Source: JAFGDI01 sp963662515 (GTDB lineage: Bacteria > Planctomycetota > Phycisphaerae > Sedimentisphaerales > SM23-30). From it: a DNA stretch of 64,000 nt. Shown piece after piece: positions 1-9,702 of this stretch. The notes under the pieces were generated by a model. That model had not been told where the DNA came from. It saw only the letters and a list, made by a program, of their open reading frames with translations, and did no database searches. The translations under genes were made by a program, and so were the position numbers. Numbering within the stretch: position 1 is the first letter of the stretch; every line of letters starts with the position of its first letter. The stretch covers positions 1,178,001 to 1,242,000 of the forward strand of contig OY759675.1 of assembly GCA_963662515.1 (NCBI GenBank). Direction: 5' to 3'.

Positions 1-1
1 A

Positions 2-580
2 GCCGTTAATGCCATAACTGAGGCTAATGGCCAACTGGCTTTATTGCACTGTGTGAGCCTGTATCCTACACCCCTGGACAAAGTTAATTTGAGAGCCATG
101 ACCACTTTGCATAAGCAGTTTGGCCTGCCAGTTGGTTTTTCTGACCATACGGTAGAGACTTTTACCGGCGCTCTGGCTACTGCTGCCGGTGCGGTTATAA
201 TTGAAAAGCATCTTACTCTTGATAATAACCTGCCCGGCCCGGATCATGCCGCTTCTCTTAACCCGGCGGCCTTTACTGACTATATAAGCCAGATCAGAAG
301 GGCAGGTCATATTATGGGAGATGGTATAAAACAGCCTGCCAATGAAGAGATCGAGGTAAGAAATGTTGCCCGTTTGTCTTTGGCCGCTGCTTGTGATATA
401 GTGCCCGGCACTGTAATAACCGAAAGAATGCTTACCGCCAAACGACCGGGCACAGGTATTCCACCAGCCGATAAGGTCAAAGTACTGGGCCAAAAAGCCC
501 TGCGCCTAATCGAAAAAGGCCAGATAATAGACAAAGACTGCATCGATTGCCAGCTCTATCAACTATCGTCCGATAACTAA
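2..580 (+). CDS. N-acetylneuraminate synthase family protein (NeuB-like), 5' truncated by window edge
   Basis: This is the C-terminal part of a sialic-acid or related nonulosonate synthase, which condenses phosphoenolpyruvate with an amino sugar to make a nine-carbon acid for cell-surface glycans. The frame is open to the left edge, so the true start lies outside. The visible part begins inside the TIM barrel with the family hallmark LHCVSLYPTP, continues through GFSDHT and IEKHLTLD (metal and PEP site region), and ends in a SAF/antifreeze-like domain with the typical KRPGTGIPP string. Length and motif order fit NeuB and its relatives. The substrate (Neu5Ac, legionaminate or pseudaminate) cannot be decided without the N-terminus and the upstream neighbours. 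Confidence 0.88.
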   Translation, partial: AVNAITEANGQLALLHCVSLYPTPLDKVNLRAMTTLHKQFGLPVGFSDHTVETFTGALATAAGAVIIEKHLTLDNNLPGPDHAASLNPAAFTDYISQIRRAGHIMGDGIKQPANEEIEVRNVARLSLAAACDIVPGTVITERMLTAKRPGTGIPPADKVKVLGQKALRLIEKGQIIDKDCIDCQLYQLSSDN

Positions 581-753
581 GTTTTTTATCAGGTTGTTAT
601 TATTTATTTATTCTAATCTGTTTTTTTTATACTATCTGTTGCAATTAGCCGATTTCATTTACAGGGCTCGTTTTTGGACGGGCCAGTTTGTGCTGGATTT
701 TTGGCGTAAATGTTACTTAATTAGTAGTAAACAAGATGGTTAGAGGTTAGTAA

Positions 754-3700
754 GTGACGGTCTCAATAGATTGTATAAAAAAGATCGATTTTTCTCCTGC
801 TCATAGCAGTAATATGATACAGTATTCTGTGTTGAAAGTTAAGGTTCGGGTTGAATGTCCGGATCTGGCACGGTCAGGGTTCAATGTTGTACTCAGAACT
901 AATTTGAATCAGGCAGGTCCTATAAGAAAGCAGTTTATAGACCTGGTAGAGAAGGGGCGTTCTACCTCAACTGATTATTATGATATAATAGCCCGCCACG
1001 ACACTACTGATAACAGCTACTATTGTGATATATTACTCAGTGAGGTTGGCTTTTTCCAGTTCAAGGTTAGGGTGGAGTCAGCAGACAAACAGAACCCCTG
1101 GGTGGTCTGGGCAGATGGCCCTAATATAGGTGTTAGTGTCAGTCCGATATCCTATGCTAATGATAATAGTATATATTGTGCCTTTTTACGCAATTTTGGT
1201 GTTGATAAGGATCAGCCTTCGCTGAAAAATGAGGTATTTGAAAAGCTCATAGAAGAGATTGAGTCAACTGGTGCCCATGTGATCGGTTCGGGCGGTAATT
1301 TTGAGCTGTTCAAAAAGGAATTACCTTTCATTATTGGCAAGCTGGGTATGAAGATCATACATTTTCTGCCTATTAATCCTGTTCCGCACAGTTATGGACG
1401 AATGGGCTACTATGGCAGTCCGTATGCTACTACCGATTATTTCGGTATAGATCATGTATATGGTACTTTTAGCAGGTATAAGACAATAGAAGATCAGTTT
1501 ATCGACCTTACCAGTACTATCCATGGCATGGGGGCGAGGGTTTTTCTTGATATGGTCATAAATCATACCGGGTGGGCCAGTAGTCTGCTTTTTACCCATA
1601 GGAAATGGTTTAAGGTTGCAAAAGATCAGAAGCTGATCTCGCCGGGAGCCTGGGGAGTGGTTTGGGGCGACCTGGTTGAGCTTGATTACAATTACAAGGA
1701 TCTTTGGCAGTATATGGCCAATGTTTTTCTGGCCTGGTGCGAGAGGGGGGTAGATGGTTTCCGCCTTGATGCCGGGTATATGATACCAGTTGAAGTGTGG
1801 CAGTATATTATCAGTAAGGTACGGGAAAAATTCCCTGACACTATGTTTTTACTTGAGGGGCTGGGTGGGCCACTTGAAACAACGGAAAAACTGTTGACTG
1901 AGGGCATGAATAACTGGGCCTACTCAGAATTGTTCCAGAATTATGACAAAGGGCAGATACAGTGGTATATGGATTATGCCAACCGCACTTCCGGTCAGAA
2001 GGGGGTATTGGTAAACTATGCAGAAACGCATGACAATGATCGGTTGGCAAAAAAAGGTAAAATATACACCCTTATGCGTTTGAGTCTTTGTGCCTTTACC
2101 GCACCGGCTGGTGCCTGGGGTTTTTCTAATGGTGTTGAGTGGCTGGCAACAGAAAAGATCGATGTCCATCGCAATACCGGTCTGAACTGGGGGGCGGAAG
2201 AAAATCTGGTAGATGAAATATCTCAGATCAATAAGATATTGAGAGAGAATCCGGCTTTCTGGTGTAGTGGTAACCTTAACATGTTTGAGGTTGGTAATGC
2301 CAGTGTTTTGGCTTTCTCCAGATATGATGATAAAACTGGCAATAGTGTAGTCTGTTTTATTAATCTCGATACTCAGCATCAGCAGTGGATCAACTGGAAT
2401 TTGTCTGAATGTCATTTGGGTAATGATAGCTGTTTTAAGAATTTATTACGAGAAAATGACATTGTCAGTGTAGCAGGCGAGCATGGAATGACTTTAGAGC
2501 CTGGTGAGTGTAAGGTGTATCGCAAGGAATCATTGCACGAGCCTTATCATCTGCAAGTACCGGCGATATATGATCTGGATGAACTCAAGGTCAAACTGAT
2601 ATATAAGATATTACTGCATAAATTCCGACCGGAAGAGGTAGGCCGTATTCCGCAGGAAAAATTGCTCAGAGCTGTTACTGATCTCAGACGCTTTATTGCT
2701 CTGGTAGAGACCTCCAGCTTGAGATATCTGGAAAGTTGTGATATTGCAGAAGCTCTGGCCCGGATAACGCAAGAGCAGATCGATGAATTTTCTGCGGTCT
2801 GGAATTTCCGTAAGTGCAATAAGGTATTTATGATCAATGGTGATAAATGGCTTATTGCTGAGACATTTATGCCATGTACCGCATATTTGCAGTTAACAGA
2901 AAGTCAGGAGTTCCAGAGCCAGGAATGTGCCGAGGGCTCTGGTAATGAGTCAGATAGAGTAATTATACAGGAATCTATCCCGGCAAATAAATTTCATCAT
3001 TGGGTATTATTTGAGCCTATGCCCAATAATCAGTATGCCAGATTGAGCTTTAACTGGGTGATTGAACACGATCGTATGATACAGCGTCAGAGGCCGGGTG
3101 AGGAATATCCGGTATTATCTGTGCCGGGCAGTGGTAAGAACATAGTTTCGCCCAGACTGTTTCCGCTGGAAATCGATAAAGAACATCTTAAACATAACTA
3201 TACTAATGTCAATTTGTCTAATATTCATGGTTCTGTGTGTCAGGTACCGGCTATGCCAGGTACGCTTAATACTAAATATGACACTTTGCTGAGTGTGCTT
3301 ATTGATAAAAGCAGTCCCGATCAGAGATATTCACTGAGTAGGTGCCTTTTTGAAACGGTTCAGATCGGCCAGAAGGTATTTGATCTGGACAAAGGTTTTG
3401 TCAGCTCCTTTATCAGCCATCCAAATCCGACCTGGGAATTTGTTTATGATGATGGTGAATATAATCTGGTAATAGAGCGAAGCCTTCTAATGTCGCGTAA
3501 TGAAAATACTATTTTACTTCGATATAAGGTTAAACAGGCTAATTCTCTGGTAATAGTTTCAGTAAAGACGGCGATCGAGTTTCGCAATATTCACGAACAG
3601 TTCGTTTTTGACTCTGAAGGTCATGCTCAGGAATGGTTAAGTCATAGCTATGCCCTTTGTGATAGCCAGCCTGGTTATTATTTCAGACCGACATCAGATG

Positions 3701-5283
3701 TAGTATTAAATATTGTCAGTAAGCAGGGTGAATTTGTTCATCTGCCCCATAATATATGTGGTATTAATTTTCCACAGGATGGCGAAAATGATCTGCCATC
3801 AACTGGTGATGCGTTTTTCCCCGGAGTATTTAAGGTCAAGCTCAACAAGGGTGAATCGTATATAGTTACCATGTCAACAGAGTCGTTAGAGAAAGCGAAT
3901 AATACCTCCGCTTACAGTATAGAGCAAAGCAATATCCGTCATGTTAAGGATCTTATCAATAAGGTTCCGACCCATGCTGCTCAGCGAGATCCTAAGGTTA
4001 AACTACTGGTTGATTCACTGGATCAATTTCTTATAAAGACTGGCGGACGCTGGCTGTTAGCTGCCGGCAGGCCCTGGCTGGGGTGTCGCACCAGAGATTC
4101 ACTTCATGCAGTGGGTGGTCTGATTGCTGCCGGTCGGGCAGAGGTGGCACGCGATATAATTTTAAAAGCAGCAGCTACAGAGCAAAGTGGTTTATTAGCA
4201 AACTGGCTCAACAGTGGAATACAGGACCATTCCTGTCTGGAAAATTCGCTCAGGTTATTCCTGGCTGCGCGCAGTTATGTAAAATATACAGGTGATGAGA
4301 CATTCTGGGACTGCGGCCTTGACGGCCGTCGGTCAGTTCGTGAGGTATTAGGTAGTATTTTCCGTGAATTTACCCGCCCGGCATCACCGCAGCGAGTTGG
4401 TATTGATACTGAAACTGGTATGCTCTACAGCCCGGAATGCTTTACCTGGATGGATACCAAGTTCCCACAGGCGACAAAGCGGGCGGGCTATCCTGTCGAG
4501 ATCGAGAGCCTCTGGTATCGTGTTCTGGATGTGATTAAGTTATTTGATCCTGGGCAGGCCAGTTTTGCTGCTGAACTGAGAGCTTCTATAAACCGTTGGT
4601 TTATGGATTTATTCTGGGATGACACAAATCGCTGTCTGGCTGATGTTGTCGGTGCCCATGGTGATAATTGCGGGGCATTGCTCAGCGGTGGCAGAATGGT
4701 TGATAACGCTGTGAGATTTAATCAGTTAGCTGCGGTTAAAGCCAAGTTAGTGCCTCAGGACAGGAGCAGGCTGATTGTCGAACGGATCAATCGTAAGCTG
4801 CTTATTCCCAGTGCTATTCGCTCATTGAGTGAAGATGTGCTTGATGTTCCCCATTGTATTACTGATGATAGTGGTAATTTGCTGGTTGACCCTCGCCTGC
4901 CTTATCAGGGTTATTATAAGGGTAGTGAGTTACAAAGGCGGCTGGCAGCTCATAATGGTACGGCCTGGCCTTTTGTTTACCCCAGCTTTATAGAGATAAG
5001 GGCGGCTGCTTATAGTTATTCCAAACTAGCGGTCAGGCAGGCTCTGGCGTATTTTGAACCTATTTGGTATGAAATGTCCCAGGGGGCTATAGGTTTTATA
5101 CCAGAAATGAAAGATGGTCATTTTCCGCATCGGCCTCGGGGTTGTTATGCCTATGCCTTAAGTTCTGCAGAAGCGATCAGGGTGTATATGCGTCTGAAAT
5201 ATGGCTTCAATGTCGAAGAAAGTTATTCCATAGATGTGGAATCTCGTGAAATAAGTAAGGTTGCCATTGTCTCGAAGCGTTGA
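754..5283 (+). CDS. bifunctional glycogen debranching enzyme (GH13-type transferase + amylo-alpha-1,6-glucosidase)
   Basis: A 1509-residue cytoplasmic protein (no signal peptide) that probably removes branches from glycogen in two steps: 4-alpha-glucanotransferase, then alpha-1,6-glucosidase. A beta-sandwich region (about 1-135) precedes a GH13 barrel (about 140-560) with GFRLDAGYM (nucleophile Asp339), LLEGLGG (acid/base near Glu368) and ETHDNDR (third acid). The C-terminal half (about 1075-1480) is an alpha/alpha GDE_C domain with GRPWLGCRTRDSL. This order and length match eukaryotic AGL-type debranching enzymes rather than the short bacterial GlgX. The start is GTG at 754 behind the GA-rich stretch TTAGAGG. 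A hairpin terminator follows at 5383, so it appears monocistronic. The domain assignment is firm; glycogen as substrate is inferred. Confidence 0.85.
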   Translation: MTVSIDCIKKIDFSPAHSSNMIQYSVLKVKVRVECPDLARSGFNVVLRTNLNQAGPIRKQFIDLVEKGRSTSTDYYDIIARHDTTDNSYYCDILLSEVGFFQFKVRVESADKQNPWVVWADGPNIGVSVSPISYANDNSIYCAFLRNFGVDKDQPSLKNEVFEKLIEEIESTGAHVIGSGGNFELFKKELPFIIGKLGMKIIHFLPINPVPHSYGRMGYYGSPYATTDYFGIDHVYGTFSRYKTIEDQFIDLTSTIHGMGARVFLDMVINHTGWASSLLFTHRKWFKVAKDQKLISPGAWGVVWGDLVELDYNYKDLWQYMANVFLAWCERGVDGFRLDAGYMIPVEVWQYIISKVREKFPDTMFLLEGLGGPLETTEKLLTEGMNNWAYSELFQNYDKGQIQWYMDYANRTSGQKGVLVNYAETHDNDRLAKKGKIYTLMRLSLCAFTAPAGAWGFSNGVEWLATEKIDVHRNTGLNWGAEENLVDEISQINKILRENPAFWCSGNLNMFEVGNASVLAFSRYDDKTGNSVVCFINLDTQHQQWINWNLSECHLGNDSCFKNLLRENDIVSVAGEHGMTLEPGECKVYRKESLHEPYHLQVPAIYDLDELKVKLIYKILLHKFRPEEVGRIPQEKLLRAVTDLRRFIALVETSSLRYLESCDIAEALARITQEQIDEFSAVWNFRKCNKVFMINGDKWLIAETFMPCTAYLQLTESQEFQSQECAEGSGNESDRVIIQESIPANKFHHWVLFEPMPNNQYARLSFNWVIEHDRMIQRQRPGEEYPVLSVPGSGKNIVSPRLFPLEIDKEHLKHNYTNVNLSNIHGSVCQVPAMPGTLNTKYDTLLSVLIDKSSPDQRYSLSRCLFETVQIGQKVFDLDKGFVSSFISHPNPTWEFVYDDGEYNLVIERSLLMSRNENTILLRYKVKQANSLVIVSVKTAIEFRNIHEQFVFDSEGHAQEWLSHSYALCDSQPGYYFRPTSDVVLNIVSKQGEFVHLPHNICGINFPQDGENDLPSTGDAFFPGVFKVKLNKGESYIVTMSTESLEKANNTSAYSIEQSNIRHVKDLINKVPTHAAQRDPKVKLLVDSLDQFLIKTGGRWLLAAGRPWLGCRTRDSLHAVGGLIAAGRAEVARDIILKAAATEQSGLLANWLNSGIQDHSCLENSLRLFLAARSYVKYTGDETFWDCGLDGRRSVREVLGSIFREFTRPASPQRVGIDTETGMLYSPECFTWMDTKFPQATKRAGYPVEIESLWYRVLDVIKLFDPGQASFAAELRASINRWFMDLFWDDTNRCLADVVGAHGDNCGALLSGGRMVDNAVRFNQLAAVKAKLVPQDRSRLIVERINRKLLIPSAIRSLSEDVLDVPHCITDDSGNLLVDPRLPYQGYYKGSELQRRLAAHNGTAWPFVYPSFIEIRAAAYSYSKLAVRQALAYFEPIWYEMSQGAIGFIPEMKDGHFPHRPRGCYAYALSSAEAIRVYMRLKYGFNVEESYSIDVESREISKVAIVSKR

Positions 5284-5382
5284 TCTGCTCTAAAGTTGCC
5301 AGGTATTAACATAGCTGTTTTATTTTGCCTGATTGTTTATCTATCAATATTGATTCCCCGTCTATTATAGTATTGATTTTGG

Positions 5383-5412
5383 TAGCACCAGTTTTTGGTG
5401 CTATTTTTATTT
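5383..5412 (+). terminator. intrinsic terminator after debranching enzyme gene
   Basis: A 7-bp perfect stem (TAGCACC/GGTGCTA) with a short T-rich loop is followed by TTTTTATTT. The rest of the 371-bp gap (5284-5654) holds no gene that I can support. Confidence 0.75.
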
Positions 5413-5654
5413 AGTTTAGGTCCGATAAATTTTGAGGGATATAGGATTTATCGGTGCGAAAGGGTAAATATTAACGATTTTTCCAATTTTTTTGATTAAT
5501 TTTAAAAGTCTGATTAACTCGCCCTTATTATTGGTCGAAGATATGCCTGTAAAGTGAGACTTAAAGAGACAAAATGTAATAGTAGTATGTGGAGAGAGCT
5601 TGACAACGGAACGGAGAAGACTGTCTCCCCTGTGAAAGATTTAAGGGTGTTAAA

Positions 5655-6251
5655 GTGAAATCAAATGTAGCAGTAGAAAACAGAAAAGATGTACTAACAA
5701 CCGGACAGGTTGCCAAGATATGTAATGTAGCCCCAAGAACAGTTTCAAAGTGGTTTGATTCTGGTCAGCTCAAGGGTTATCGTATTCCGGGCAGTAAGGA
5801 CAGGCGCATACCGCTGGATCAATTGATCCGGTTCATGAAGGCACATGGAATGCCTTTGAATGGTCTTGATGCTGGTACTACCAGAGTGTTGCTGGTTGAT
5901 TCCCGTCCGGATGTTCGCGATGTGATTGCGACTGAATTGAATAAAGAAGATCGTTTCGATGTTCAGGTCGCTGAATGTGGTTTTGATGCCGGTATTATCG
6001 CTGAGCAGTTCAGGCCGCATATAATTTTCTTTGATCTTATGTTGGAAGATATAAATGTCAGCAAGGTATGCAGTATAATTCATCTTAACCCGGAATTACA
6101 GGGTACTCGAATTGTAGCGATAACTTCTGCTCTGACCGAGGCTGAGGGTAATGCCCTTATGCAGCAGGGTTTCGATGCCTATCTGTGTCGTCCATTCGAC
6201 TTGCGTATGATGGTTGAATGTATTGATGATGCCCTGGCAATAATACACTAA
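5655..6251 (+). CDS. excisionase-type HTH (MerR/BldC-like) fused to a receiver domain
   Basis: A 198-residue regulator. Residues about 14-65 form an HTH_17/excisionase-type DNA-binding domain (LTTGQVAKICNVAPRTVSKW, then a winged KGYRIPGSKDRRI). Residues about 77-195 form a CheY-like receiver. The likely phospho-acceptor is the Asp in IIFFDLML, but the pocket is altered: the first-strand acidic pair reads VDS and the usual Lys-Pro is Arg-Pro (CRPFD). Phosphorylation may therefore be weak or replaced by another input. HTH-first, receiver-second architecture recurs in planctomycetes and some other anaerobes. The start is GTG with an AAGGGTG ribosome-binding stretch. No histidine kinase is adjacent, and a strong terminator follows, so it is probably transcribed alone. 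The target is unknown. Confidence 0.82.
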   Translation: MKSNVAVENRKDVLTTGQVAKICNVAPRTVSKWFDSGQLKGYRIPGSKDRRIPLDQLIRFMKAHGMPLNGLDAGTTRVLLVDSRPDVRDVIATELNKEDRFDVQVAECGFDAGIIAEQFRPHIIFFDLMLEDINVSKVCSIIHLNPELQGTRIVAITSALTEAEGNALMQQGFDAYLCRPFDLRMMVECIDDALAIIH

Positions 6252-6305
6252 AACACCCTCTCTATAATACACCGGTTTGCCGGTTTTGTAGAGTTTCAAA
6301 CAAGT

Positions 6306-6343
6306 AAAGGCTGTCGTATTGTTACGATAGCCTTTTGTTTTTT
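6306..6343 (+). terminator. intrinsic terminator after HTH-receiver gene
   Basis: A 13-nt arm AAAGGCTGTCGTA pairs with TACGATAGCCTTT across a TTGT loop, with one G-T pair. It is followed by TGTTTTTT. Confidence 0.85.
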
Positions 6344-6421
6344 ATATGATTGGCAGAATGAAATTCTAAGACGCATAATGGTACTAATCGACAGTCAGAA
6401 ATAATAACAGAAAGCGAGACG

Positions 6422-6453
6422 AAAAAAGGGCAGGGTAAACATTAACCCTGCCC
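6422..6453 (-). terminator. intrinsic terminator of the PEP-CTERM gene
   Basis: A perfect 9-bp stem (GGGCAGGGT/ACCCTGCCC). Read on the minus strand it is followed by six T residues, placed just downstream of the stop codon at 6488. Confidence 0.85.
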
Positions 6454-6487
6454 CTGACTAATGGCAAAAGGAAATTAATTGCTATTT

Positions 6488-7372
6488 TTACTGGTTATGA
6501 CAATGGACGAACCTTTTTTTCAGATAAGGAAAAGCGGCCATCAGCAACAGGACGGTTGCCGGTTCTGGTACTACTGGGGCAACAGCAGGGGTAATGCTGA
6601 CATCACTTCCCAGCCATATACTGTTTGAAGCATAAACTGCGCCGGTTATTACGGTTCTGCTGTCAATAGAGCCTGAGTTTTTGGCTAACAGATTAGCTGC
6701 AATATCATTATTGCTGCCAAGGTAGTAGCTATCGCCAGATACAATGGAGATAAAACCAGTTCCAATACTGCTGAGCTTCACATTTGAGCTGGTTGAAAAT
6801 GATCTGGCAGAATTTATTATTACATCACCTGCACTGGTATCAGCAATTATATTAACATTGCGGTCAAGCCAGACGCTTGAGAAATTATATGTACCACTTG
6901 AAAGATAAACAGTACTGCCGCTTGATACAGTCATTGAGCTGTAACTGCCGCTGATCAGCTCAACCGTTGAGTTACTGGCATAGTATAGACTGGTATTTCC
7001 TGCACTTATATTTATGTCACTTATCTGAGGTGCGTTCCAGCTCTGTATATTGATCTCGCCGCTTACGGAAGAGCTGCCCGGCATCCAGAAGCTACTGCTG
7101 TAGTTAAGGTCGCCAGTGACTGCTACATTATTTCCGGTTGATATACCGCCGTCAGTGTTTACATTGCCATTTACGATTGTTCTGTCGGCAAGCCATATAC
7201 TTCTGCCTGCTCCCAGGTCACCGTCTATTTGTACGCCAGTTCCAGTTGAAATACTGCCGTTGGTCAATACGCTATAGCCAGAGCCGAGCATATCGCTTAT
7301 CGCAGAAGAGTAGGCTGTCTGAGCGACAGTCAGCATTAGCATTGATACTATAATGTGTCTTAATTTCTTCAT
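6488..7372 (-). CDS. PEP-CTERM sorted exported protein with repetitive beta-type sequence
   Basis: A 294-residue exported protein of unknown function. It starts with a signal peptide (KKLRHIIVSMLMLTVAQTAYSS) and ends with a PEP-CTERM tripartite signal: VVPEPATV, a hydrophobic stretch, then a basic tail. That signal is cut by an exosortase, so the protein is expected at the cell surface or in the extracellular matrix. The body is Ser/Gly/Asn-rich with short recurring units around W-L or W-M (SIWLADRTIVNGNV, SFWMPGSSSVSG, SIWLGSDVSI). This suggests a beta-solenoid or bactofilin-like fold, which is inference from composition. It is divergent from the glycosidase operon at 7832 and has its own terminator. 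No exosortase gene lies in this window. Confidence 0.75.
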   Translation of the reverse strand: MKKLRHIIVSMLMLTVAQTAYSSAISDMLGSGYSVLTNGSISTGTGVQIDGDLGAGRSIWLADRTIVNGNVNTDGGISTGNNVAVTGDLNYSSSFWMPGSSSVSGEINIQSWNAPQISDINISAGNTSLYYASNSTVELISGSYSSMTVSSGSTVYLSSGTYNFSSVWLDRNVNIIADTSAGDVIINSARSFSTSSNVKLSSIGTGFISIVSGDSYYLGSNNDIAANLLAKNSGSIDSRTVITGAVYASNSIWLGSDVSITPAVAPVVPEPATVLLLMAAFPYLKKRFVHCHNQ

Positions 7373-7743
7373 GCTTAAATGTAGTATTTAAATATCTCAA
7401 AATAAAAATGATACTTGAATAGAAATATGATTATTTTGCGGGATCATACAGGTTAATGCCAGTGTCGTAACAGTTGTAACGGTCAGGTAAGAGCTGTGAG
7501 GTTTAGGTTAGTCCTGTAATTGTTTTGGTCTGAGATATTTTTAAACACTTAAAACTAAGAGTGTTATAACTAAGTTTTCGTGTTAGATGACTGGTAATTG
7601 GCTGAATCTGTACGCATAGTGGTTAATGGTGTTTTTGCTGCTTAAGGCATATTTTGTTTTAAGTGTTTGTTTTTATTAGTTTTGTGTGATTTATTGTCTT
7701 ATTGTAAACTGATATATTTTTGACAGGTTAAAGGTCGGTTTCG

Positions 7744-7772
7744 CTTGCTTTGCCCAGAGACGACAGTTATAC
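7744..7772 (+). promoter_or_regulatory. sigma-70-type promoter of the GH27-GH51/43 operon
   Basis: TTGCTT (7744-7749), a 17-bp spacer, then TATACT (7767-7772), about 60 bp before the start codon. The rest of the 7373-7831 gap shows only A+T-rich sequence, with no further gene seen. Confidence 0.5.
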
Positions 7773-7831
7773 TGAAATGTGCGATCAGAAACTGTATAAT
7801 TTAATCTCAGAGTTTGGCCAGAAGGTGTTTT

Positions 7832-9679
7832 ATGTCTGAAAAATCCCGCCGTATCAGTTTTTTATTTCTCTCTTTGCTGTTATTGCCAGGTTTATTACTG
7901 GCACAGGGAGCAGATCATTATAGTTGGGCCAGTACCCCTCCTATGGGTTGGAATAGCTGGGATTGTTTTGGCTGTTCTGTGACAGAGCAGGAAGTTCGGG
8001 CAAATGCAGATTATATGGCCAGTAATCTGAAGCAGTTTGGCTGGGAATATATAGTGGTTGATATACAGTGGTATGAGCCCAAGTCAGATAAGGATAGTGC
8101 AGACCCTTATGCCTATCCGCCCAAACTTGATACTAATATTGATAAATATGGTCGCGTCTGGCCGGTTGCCAGTAAGCACCCATCAAGTGTTAGTGGTCAG
8201 GGTTTTAAGCCGCTGGCCGATTGTGTGCATAGTCTGGGCCTGAAGTTCGGTGTACACATGATGCGTGGTATTCCCAAAGTGGCTGTTGCCAGAAAGACTC
8301 AGGTTTTGGGTACTGAATATACTGCTGCTGATATTGCAGATACAGGCAGTACATGTTCGTGGAACCCTGACATGTATGGTGTAGATATGTCAAAGCCCGG
8401 CGCTCAGGAGTATTATAATTCGGTAATAGAGCTGGTTGCCGGCTGGGGCGTGGATTATATCAAAATTGATGATCTCAGTCGGCCTTATCATCAGGCCGAG
8501 ATAGAGGCTATTCGCAAGGCCATAGATCGTTGCGGTCGTCCGATAGTATTCAGTACATCGCCGGGAGCTACTCCGCTAAGTGCAGGCGAGCATGTGAGTA
8601 TTCATGCAAATCTATGGCGCATAAGTGATGATTTCTGGGATAGATGGTCAGCTTTGAAAGAACAGTTCGAGCGGCTTGACAATTGGAGTAAATGGTGTGG
8701 TGATGGTCATTATCCTGATGCTGATATGCTTCCTTTGGGCCGGATACGGGCCAGGGAGCCACAGGGCTGGACGAGATTTACCCATTCTGAGCAGCAGACT
8801 ATGATGTCGCTGTGGTGTATTGCCCGTTCGCCTCTGATGATGGGCGGTCACATGCCTGATAATGATGATTTTACTTTGTCTATGTTGAATAATGAAGAAG
8901 TGTTGTATGTTAATCAGAACAGCACATCCGGTCGGCAGGAATGGCGTCGAGATGATCTGATCTGCTGGAGTGCCAGAGATAAAGGCAGTGATGATATTTT
9001 TCTGTGTCTGATAAATGGGCAGGATGGTCCTCAGTTCGATACTAAGCAGGCTAAATGGGCCAGTCCGGTGATAAGTAGAAATTCGCTGCAAAAGGCTGTG
9101 CCATTTGCGGTTTCGCTCTCGGGTAAAAGCTATTTGAGTTTATTGGTAGATGATGCCGGCGATGGTTTCAACTATGACCATGCCGACTGGTTGAATATGG
9201 AGCTGGTAGATAGCCAGGGCAATATAACGCATTTATCTGAGTTGCCCTTTAAGCGGGCGGAGGCCGGTTGGGGCACAATAGGTATTGATAAGAGTATTCT
9301 CGGACGCAGGTTTTCGGTTGATGGTGACAGTTATAGTCGCGGCATAGGCACACACAGTAATTCTGTTATCGAATATGAGCTGCCGGAGGGCAATTATGTG
9401 AAGCTTAATGGTATTGCGGCTCTGGACGATAGCGGCTCCAGGGAGAAAGCTCCGGGGGCTTCAGTACGGTTTTTTGTATATACCAGTAAGCCAGAGCCAA
9501 GAACGGATATGAGGGCCGAATTGCAGGTTGATCTTGCTGAATTAGGTTTGTCCGGCAGCTATAAAGTGCGTGACCTCTGGACTAAAAAAGATATAGGAGT
9601 ATATCAGAATAGTGTAAATGTGGAACTGGATCGGCATAGCTCGTCTTTGCTCAGACTTACGCCGGTAAGTGGAAATTAA
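7832..9679 (+). CDS. secreted GH27 alpha-galactosidase-like glycosidase with C-terminal NPCBM-like domain
   Basis: A 615-residue exported glycosidase. The ATG at 7832 is preferred over an in-frame TTG at 7814 because AGAAGG lies 6 bp upstream and translation begins directly with a signal peptide (hydrophobic FLFLSLLLLPGLLLA). The GH27 barrel begins with PPMGWNSWDCFGCSV. The expected nucleophile is Asp213 in DYIKIDD and the acid/base is Asp266 in RISDD. The region after about 395 is beta-rich, with a segment at about 455-560 (RRFSVDGDSYSRGIGTHS) typical of NPCBM carbohydrate-binding domains. It is first in an operon with the arabinofuranosidase gene 23 bp downstream, suggesting joint attack on galacto-arabinose side chains. 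Alpha-N-acetylgalactosaminidase or beta-L-arabinopyranosidase activity is also possible within GH27. Confidence 0.85.
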   Translation: MSEKSRRISFLFLSLLLLPGLLLAQGADHYSWASTPPMGWNSWDCFGCSVTEQEVRANADYMASNLKQFGWEYIVVDIQWYEPKSDKDSADPYAYPPKLDTNIDKYGRVWPVASKHPSSVSGQGFKPLADCVHSLGLKFGVHMMRGIPKVAVARKTQVLGTEYTAADIADTGSTCSWNPDMYGVDMSKPGAQEYYNSVIELVAGWGVDYIKIDDLSRPYHQAEIEAIRKAIDRCGRPIVFSTSPGATPLSAGEHVSIHANLWRISDDFWDRWSALKEQFERLDNWSKWCGDGHYPDADMLPLGRIRAREPQGWTRFTHSEQQTMMSLWCIARSPLMMGGHMPDNDDFTLSMLNNEEVLYVNQNSTSGRQEWRRDDLICWSARDKGSDDIFLCLINGQDGPQFDTKQAKWASPVISRNSLQKAVPFAVSLSGKSYLSLLVDDAGDGFNYDHADWLNMELVDSQGNITHLSELPFKRAEAGWGTIGIDKSILGRRFSVDGDSYSRGIGTHSNSVIEYELPEGNYVKLNGIAALDDSGSREKAPGASVRFFVYTSKPEPRTDMRAELQVDLAELGLSGSYKVRDLWTKKDIGVYQNSVNVELDRHSSSLLRLTPVSGN

Positions 9680-9702
9680 CGAATATTATAGAGGAATTAT
9701 TT

